NCBI GenBank assembly: GCA_964610205.1
Contig: CAZSVI010000072.1
Location: 1 to 19,726 of the forward strand
Reading direction: 5' to 3'
DNA from: CAZSVI01 sp964610205
GTDB taxonomy: Bacteria > Bacillota > Clostridia > DSM-8532
DNA length: 19,726 nt
The position numbers and the translations under genes are program-made. Shown here piece after piece: positions 15,073 through 19,726 of this stretch. Position 1 is the stretch's first letter. The number at the start of each line of letters is the position of its first letter. Below the pieces are notes generated by a model that made no database searches, was not told the DNA's origin, and saw nothing but the letters and a program-made list of their open reading frames with translations.

Positions 15073-18000
15073 TCAATTTTTTGATATGTTTTCATACAAT
15101 TTTTTAAATTCTTCTGACGGTGGAACGCCCAGGTCTTTTGAAAGGATGTCTGAATACATGTTGTATGTGTTTTTAACCGCTTTTTTGTTTCCCTGCTTTT
15201 CATATATGGATAGTATCAGCATATAGGCTTCTTCATAATACGGATTATTCTTTATAAGAAGGTTTAAATATTTCAGGGCATGTATATAATCCGAATGATT
15301 CATGTAGTGTCTGCTCATTTTTAGCAAGGCTTTTTCATATATCCCGTGGTAGTACTCTCTTTTAACATCAGCCCAGGGATAATCATATGAATACAAATAT
15401 TTGTTTTTATAATAGTCAATGTTTGTTTGAATTCTTGTCAAATCTTCTTTTCCCAAATTCTCTTTGTCAATCAGCTCTTTAAATTCATTATCGAATAATT
15501 CATGGACACAGTAGAACAGACTGGGTGCGATTGAATAAAGCCTGTTTTTACATAGAATATATTCTAATTTCGGGTCCAAAGCCTTCAGAGTTTTTCTCAG
15601 CTTGTACAAAGTAACGTGAAAAAGATTGTCGGGATTTATATTCTCTTTATCTCCCCAGATTGCCTCAATGATTTCGTCTTTTGAAACCTCCCTGTTTTCA
15701 TTCAGCATATATATCAACAAGTCCCTTGCTTTTACCGACAAAAACACCTTATCTGTTAATTGTCTGCCCATGTGGTAAAGCTCAAATTCTCCAAAGAAGT
15801 TGCACATAAATGGAGCGGTTTTTATAGCGGTATTGGTTTTGTTAGAGGTATCGGTATAAGTGGAGGCACTCTCCTGCACTGTGGTACTACCGCTGCCGGA
15901 GGACATTACTTTTGTTTTTTTGATCCCTATGACAACAGCTGCCGCAAAAAGCAAAATGATGAAGATCAATACAAAAACAAACGGGTTTATATGATGAATG
16001 ACACCTTTATTTATAACAAAATCAAATGGTTTGAATATTGAAAGCTGCACCAGAAAAATTCCGTTGTCCTCCATGGCGGAAAACAGTTCGTTTTGCGAGA
16101 ATGCGTCAAAAGTCCAATGCAGTACGCCCTTGCAGCCGTTTTCTACCGCAGTGTTTCTCTGCTCGATTATAAATAGTTTTGCAGAGTCAAATGAATCCTG
16201 TATCCCTTTGACTGAGCCATATTCGCCTAAAACAACCGGTTTTCTTTTTCTCAATTCAAGAGCCTCTTTGGTGTTTAACAACATGCTTTCCATATCTGCT
16301 TCCATAGTCTCTTTACCTGTCAGATCTTTATCTGTAAAGCTGTAAGAGTGAATATCCAGAAAATCAATATCCGTTTTCAGGTACTCAACACCCGTTAAGG
16401 GAACATAATTGTATTTATTCGGGGAAATTCCCTTGTCCTCCGGATATGACATCCCCGACAGCCTTAATGTGCTTGTGCCTATTGTCAGCAGAATATCAGG
16501 GTCAATCAGAGCAATTGTTTTTTTTACATTTTTTATATAATGTTTCAATGCATCATTTGCCAGATTACGGCGGCTGTCCTCATCACTCAAATCATATGCA
16601 GCTCCGCTGCCGTGGAAAACATATGAGCCGGTAGTTTTGGAAAAAGGCTCAACATAAGGGTTGAAACTGAATTCATTTTGCTCCTGAACCGCCAATACAG
16701 CTTTTAGTAAAGACGGGTCTACACTTTTGATATGACCTAAAAACAGCTTGATATACTCAAGTTTTGCCTCCATGAATTTTTGATTAAATAAAAAATCCTG
16801 TGGATTTGAGTAGGGAACCTTATTTTTATAGTATTGATTGTTTGGAACGGCATTCTCGCCAAAACATACAATCACATAAATCCCGTATTTTTGGGCCCTC
16901 CTTAAAAAGTCTGTCACATTATCCATGTATTCCTGTGAAATTTTTGAAGCGGAGTTATAATCCCCCGCAATACCGGGGTTGCTGTAAGTTCTTCCGTTTG
17001 AAACAAAAACGCGGACTGTATTGAAATTCAGACTTTTTAAAAGCCTGAACATGCTTTCGGCTGAATAAGGATCATAATCTGCCGCCAAAATACCTGACGC
17101 AGGCTCAAATGTAGAGTGGTCGCCAAATCTAAGTTTTATGTAGTTAAAACCGTTTATTAAGAATTCTTTCTTGCTGTCGGAATAATAAAACTCCGCGCCG
17201 GAAGTATTGTCGGGCCTTATTTTTATCCGCTCCGTATATTCTTCAAGATACCTGTCGCTGTTTTCTTTGAGGTTTACCATGACCTTTTCCGATTCTGTGC
17301 CGTCAATATTTACTGCTTTGATAAACAATTTATCATATATGCTTTGCCCGGGAAGATAGAAAGTGTTTTCAGGATAGAATACTTCGCCGACAGTGTTATC
17401 GTCGGCATCTGTTATTACCGCTTTATAATATGAGCTTTCATCGGCTCTGTATTCCCAGTGCAGCAAATTTTTATTTTCATCTGAAATATAGTCCTGCAGG
17501 TAAACAGGTAAAACTTTCACGCTGCTCGAATAACCTTCTGTTGTCCCGGTATATTCAATATTGCTTATTCTTATGGATGTTGACATGCTGTTGTTTAGTA
17601 TTCCCAAAAATCTTTTGCTTTCGTTAAAGCCCGTATAACTGTCAATTTTATATTTGTATGCCGTATCAGCGCTCCCGGCATATATGTATAACAAAACAAC
17701 ACCGTCTTTTTCAAGCAGTTCTATCTTTACATTCACGGTTTCGGTAAAATCAAATCCTGTATTTATGCCTGGGTACTTCTTCTCCTTGTTATTGACATAC
17801 GCAACAGGTGCTATTCTGCCATCCGAATAAAATGTGACACCCAAACTGTTTTTCCCGAAATAACTGTCTCTTTCGGATTTATATAAAAGAACCGTTGATG
17901 AGCCTACAGTACTCTCAGTATGTTCTATCATTTCCACGTCAAAGTTTATGGCGTCAAAATCAACCATATCCTTATAGACCAGTGAACCCGGTCCGTTTAA

Positions 18001-18807
18001 AATAATACTGTTATCGTTTCTTTCAAAACCGGTTTTGTAGTATTGCATGTCCCCGGCGCCGACATGCTGAAGTATTGCCCATTTCTCATTGTATGAATCC
18101 AGGCAGTGAAACTCTGAATCTGTTAATTCTCCGGATACTTTTTCTCCGAATACCTTGCTGTCATCCGATATTGTTTCTATCTCCACCTTCCCCCCAAGAA
18201 AAACATTTACAGAGAACAAGCTGTGTGAAAACTTGTGTTCATTATTTGCGGTAACATCATCATATTCAATAATTGTTTTGCCATCCACCATAAAAATTAA
18301 TCTTGGTATGCTTTTTTCTCCTTGATTCATAATACCGGTTTCAATTTCATGATATTCGTTGTCGGATAGTATTGAACTGTTTTGCTCAATCAAATACTCA
18401 ACCGGATTCCCGTCGGATACTCTGCCGACACTTATACTGTTTTTCCGTATTAAAAAGAAATATGTGTTTTTATTCTCCCATATTTGTGAATATGGGTCTT
18501 CGGACCTAAGCTTAAAAGCAACCCATGAATTGTCCGGTTCGTCAAAAGAAAATTTTGCCTTGAATTTTATAGTATCATTGCTGCTTATTACTTTATCGAA
18601 CACGGCACAGCCGGTTTCTCCCCGCAAGCTCATGCTGTTATTAACAATTTCAAAAAATCCTTCCTTCTGTATCCAAAGGCTTGAATCATCCAATTCCATT
18701 GCATGCGTCTTCAAAGGTGAGATGATGAGTATAAGTAATAAAAAAAAGCATGAAAAAATAGCATTATAAATCTTTCCTTTGGTTGTCTTATATAAATTAA
18801 CCGGCAT
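15073..18807 (-). CDS. Transmembrane sensor-regulator: secreted glycoside-hydrolase-like ectodomain fused to a SARP/BTAD transcription regulator
   Basis: A 1244-residue protein. Residues 1-36 are a signal peptide (cleavage after THA). About 40-430 look like two beta-sandwich (concanavalin/LamG-like) modules, then a fibronectin-III-like segment. About 530-920 is a (beta/alpha)8 barrel of GH5/GH-A type: FLINGFNYIKLRFGDHSTF, a candidate acid/base E712 (AVQEQNEFSF), DIHSY, a candidate nucleophile E862 (PVVLGEYGS), and LHWTFDAF. One helix (about 940-962) crosses the membrane. Then comes a winged helix (about 998-1090: FFGEFELYHMGRQL, SVKARDLLIYMLN, LFHVTLYKLRKTLK) and a BTAD helical domain to the end. 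The expected topology is ectodomain outside and DNA-binding domain inside. Start 18807 is supported by CAGGGGG nine bases upstream and by the signal peptide; upstream in-frame codons coincide with the promoter. Ligand and target genes are inferred only. Confidence 0.88.
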   Translation of the reverse strand: MPVNLYKTTKGKIYNAIFSCFFLLLILIISPLKTHAMELDDSSLWIQKEGFFEIVNNSMSLRGETGCAVFDKVISSNDTIKFKAKFSFDEPDNSWVAFKLRSEDPYSQIWENKNTYFFLIRKNSISVGRVSDGNPVEYLIEQNSSILSDNEYHEIETGIMNQGEKSIPRLIFMVDGKTIIEYDDVTANNEHKFSHSLFSVNVFLGGKVEIETISDDSKVFGEKVSGELTDSEFHCLDSYNEKWAILQHVGAGDMQYYKTGFERNDNSIILNGPGSLVYKDMVDFDAINFDVEMIEHTESTVGSSTVLLYKSERDSYFGKNSLGVTFYSDGRIAPVAYVNNKEKKYPGINTGFDFTETVNVKIELLEKDGVVLLYIYAGSADTAYKYKIDSYTGFNESKRFLGILNNSMSTSIRISNIEYTGTTEGYSSSVKVLPVYLQDYISDENKNLLHWEYRADESSYYKAVITDADDNTVGEVFYPENTFYLPGQSIYDKLFIKAVNIDGTESEKVMVNLKENSDRYLEEYTERIKIRPDNTSGAEFYYSDSKKEFLINGFNYIKLRFGDHSTFEPASGILAADYDPYSAESMFRLLKSLNFNTVRVFVSNGRTYSNPGIAGDYNSASKISQEYMDNVTDFLRRAQKYGIYVIVCFGENAVPNNQYYKNKVPYSNPQDFLFNQKFMEAKLEYIKLFLGHIKSVDPSLLKAVLAVQEQNEFSFNPYVEPFSKTTGSYVFHGSGAAYDLSDEDSRRNLANDALKHYIKNVKKTIALIDPDILLTIGTSTLRLSGMSYPEDKGISPNKYNYVPLTGVEYLKTDIDFLDIHSYSFTDKDLTGKETMEADMESMLLNTKEALELRKRKPVVLGEYGSVKGIQDSFDSAKLFIIEQRNTAVENGCKGVLHWTFDAFSQNELFSAMEDNGIFLVQLSIFKPFDFVINKGVIHHINPFVFVLIFIILLFAAAVVIGIKKTKVMSSGSGSTTVQESASTYTDTSNKTNTAIKTAPFMCNFFGEFELYHMGRQLTDKVFLSVKARDLLIYMLNENREVSKDEIIEAIWGDKENINPDNLFHVTLYKLRKTLKALDPKLEYILCKNRLYSIAPSLFYCVHELFDNEFKELIDKENLGKEDLTRIQTNIDYYKNKYLYSYDYPWADVKREYYHGIYEKALLKMSRHYMNHSDYIHALKYLNLLIKNNPYYEEAYMLILSIYEKQGNKKAVKNTYNMYSDILSKDLGVPPSEEFKKLYENISKN

Positions 18808-18837
18808 AGCACTGTACCCCCTGACGCGAATACCTAA

Positions 18838-18855
18838 TTCACATCTGTCTGTGAA
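18838..18855 (-). promoter_or_regulatory. Palindrome TTCACA-N6-TGTGAA in the 5' leader of the sensor-regulator gene
   Basis: An 18-bp dyad (arms 18838-18843 and 18850-18855) sits between the -10 element and the start codon. It could be an operator for feedback or another repressor, or a small RNA hairpin. The base sequence alone does not decide. Confidence 0.4.
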
Positions 18856-18880
18856 AACGGAAGCCAGTTGAATTTTCTTG

Positions 18881-18909
18881 ATTTTATCATACAAAATCTT
18901 TTGTGGCAA
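18881..18909 (-). promoter_or_regulatory. Promoter of the sensor-regulator cluster, TTGCCA-17-TAAAAT with extended -10
   Basis: On the minus strand TTGCCA (18909-18904) and TAAAAT (18886-18881) are separated by 17 bases, and the -10 carries the TGn extension (TGATAAAAT). This is one of the best promoter matches in the window. It places the RNA start near 18874 and rules out a protein start at 18912. Confidence 0.7.
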
Positions 18910-18958
18910 CATGTGGAAAGCTAAAGATACTTACCTATTGCTCAACCCTATTGCTCAA

Positions 18959-19036
18959 CTAAGCCTTGGTTACATGCGTCTGGGACAGAGTTCCACAACC
19001 CTGTCGGGTGGTGAGGCGCAGAGAGTAAAGCTTGCC
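18959..19036 (+). pseudogene. UvrA fragment (26 codons)
   Basis: The plus-strand frame reads LSLGYMRLGQSSTTLSGGEA then QRVKLA, the signature region of the second ABC domain of excinuclease subunit UvrA. Nothing before or after resembles UvrA: the frame runs out to a stop at 19067-19069 after unrelated residues. It is a short scrap, not a gene. It lies just upstream of the sensor-regulator promoter, on the opposite strand. Confidence 0.75.
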
Positions 19037-19176
19037 TATATATGTATTAAAGATTTACCGTTAGTATAAGGTAAATTATACGTCCATTATCATCTCACGC
19101 ATCACAATGATGATTGATATTTCAGGAACAGGAAATAAACTTATTTTTAAAAATAAATATCTTCGGAACCTCTATT

Positions 19177-19207
19177 TGTCATTCTGAGCGTAGCGAAGAA
19201 TCTTTGA
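19177..19207 (+). repeat. Dispersed-repeat-like sequence (tgtcattctgagcgtagcg...)
   Basis: The sequence tgtcattctgagcgtagcg and the following agaatcttt are familiar from many bacterial genomes as a short intergenic repeat of unknown function. Only one copy is seen here, so its repetitive nature is recalled and not shown by the window. Confidence 0.5.
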
Positions 19208-19282
19208 ATTTAAGACCGGTAATGTAATACATAGAGTAATTTTATGTATCTATTAGCGATATGTAAAAAAATATACTATATA

Positions 19283-19308
19283 TGTTATACTAAATTTTTA
19301 GTACAACA
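19283..19308. repeat. Inverted repeat with 12-bp arms
   Basis: tgttatactaaa (19283-19294) pairs with tttagtacaaca (19297-19308) with one mismatch and a two-base gap. The inner seven base pairs are perfect. It could be an operator, a hairpin, or the end of a small mobile element. Confidence 0.5.
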
Positions 19309-19312
19309 TACC

Positions 19313-19362
19313 GCGGCAAAGCCGCAAGAATTCAGAACCCAGAATTCAGTATTCAGAATTTA
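19313..19362 (+). repeat. GC hairpin followed by five GAATTCA-like heptamers
   Basis: gcggc-aaa-gccgc (19313-19325) forms a tight hairpin. From 19328 five heptamers follow without gaps: gaattca, gaaccca, gaattca, gtattca, gaattta. This is a short degenerate tandem array of the kind found in intergenic repeat elements. The period of seven is too short for CRISPR. Confidence 0.65.
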
Positions 19363-19377
19363 AAACACTCTGACAAT

Positions 19378-19726
19378 ATGCCTCCAGTAATTTGCGGTTT
19401 TGATAGAATGATTATAAAAAGTCATATACTACAATTGTTTAGCGACTCGGGAAAGCGGTATTTTCTTTCACAGGAGAATGTTTTACTGAAAGATTATGGG
19501 GATTACGCAGAAAAAGTCACAAAATCAATAAAAGCAAACATTGAAGAAATGACCAGTGAAACAGGTCGTCCATTAATATATCTTAACTCCAGTAAAACAT
19601 CCAAGGAAGGAACTGCTAGTGCAGCATGGTATTGTCAATTTCAAATTCGATGATGTAATGACTTTTATGGAACGTAAAATGCATCTTGCATTTTCTGGAG
19701 AAGTAGTCTCCGACATTAAAAAACGA
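19378..19726 (+). pseudogene. Frameshifted and internally deleted gene, runs off the window
   Basis: A frame from 19378 encodes 91 residues, including YFLSQENVLLKDYGDYAEKV and SETGRPLIYLNSSKTSKEGT, and stops at 19651-19653. Another frame, open from 19625 to the edge, continues plausibly as HGIVNFKFDDVMTFMERKMH and FSGEVVSDIKKR. A shift, perhaps with a deletion, lies between about 19610 and 19650. The text resembles a widely dispersed hypothetical-protein family of mobile character, but I cannot name it with confidence. No ribosome binding site is evident before 19378. Confidence 0.5.

Larger units (their letters stand above)
19037..19377. other. Intergenic region with short repeats and hairpins
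   Basis: No gene is visible. It holds a 16-bp AT palindrome (19141-19156), a dispersed-repeat-like sequence (19177-19207), an inverted repeat around tactaaatttttagta (19283-19308), a small GC hairpin and a heptamer array. The last elements are directly upstream of the broken gene at the right edge. Confidence 0.55.

Noticed and set aside
18808..18912. N-terminal extension of the sensor-regulator starting MLPQK
   Set aside because: These codons coincide with the promoter (-35 and -10) and leader; the signal peptide and ribosome binding site support the start at 18807.
19328..19362. Heptamer array as CRISPR
   Set aside because: The seven-base period with no spacers is a simple tandem repeat.

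Overview
The window looks like the chromosome of an AT-rich Clostridia-type Firmicute. The grounds are strong GGAGG-type ribosome binding sites, TTGACA/TATAAT-like promoters, an LplABC-type sugar transporter with a membrane-bound AraC regulator, and a clostridial style of secreted and lipid-anchored proteins. A species cannot be named from the sequence alone.

Layout. (1) Positions 1-741, minus strand: a serine O-acetyltransferase (cysteine biosynthesis) cut by the window edge, with a long, possibly structured leader. (2) About 740-1660: gene debris. It holds divergent promoter-like elements, a 23-bp inverted repeat pair, an exact 88-bp copy of part of a solute-binding-protein gene found 6.5 kb downstream, a GC-rich hairpin and a decayed ANT(6)-type aminoglycoside adenylyltransferase tail. 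(3) 1683-7743, plus strand: a carbohydrate-uptake locus with a membrane-bound AraC regulator, two LplB/LplC-type permeases and a solute-binding lipoprotein whose frame has a TAG directly after the lipobox cysteine. Direct repeats just upstream of the permease promoter are candidate AraC operators. (4) 7790-9670: an aldo/keto reductase with a ferredoxin-type C-terminus, lying between two ~128-bp direct repeats. Each repeat is followed by the tail of a broken gene; the second is a frameshifted amidohydrolase. (5) 18807 down to 9671, minus strand: a five-gene cluster. It starts with a 1244-residue protein that joins a secreted glycoside-hydrolase-like region, one transmembrane helix and a cytoplasmic SARP/BTAD DNA-binding module. 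A lipoprotein, two translationally coupled TPR membrane proteins and a secreted protein with a 'KPxIYLYx' domain follow. (6) 18950-19726: more debris, with a UvrA scrap, dispersed repeats, a heptamer array and a frameshifted gene running off the edge.

The most interesting system is the minus-strand cluster. Its first gene reads as a one-protein polysaccharide sensor and regulator, with the ectodomain outside and the DNA-binding domain inside. It may control the uncharacterised envelope proteins encoded behind it. The second theme is the high density of truncated genes, short duplications and inverted or direct repeats around otherwise intact operons, which suggests repeated small rearrangements.
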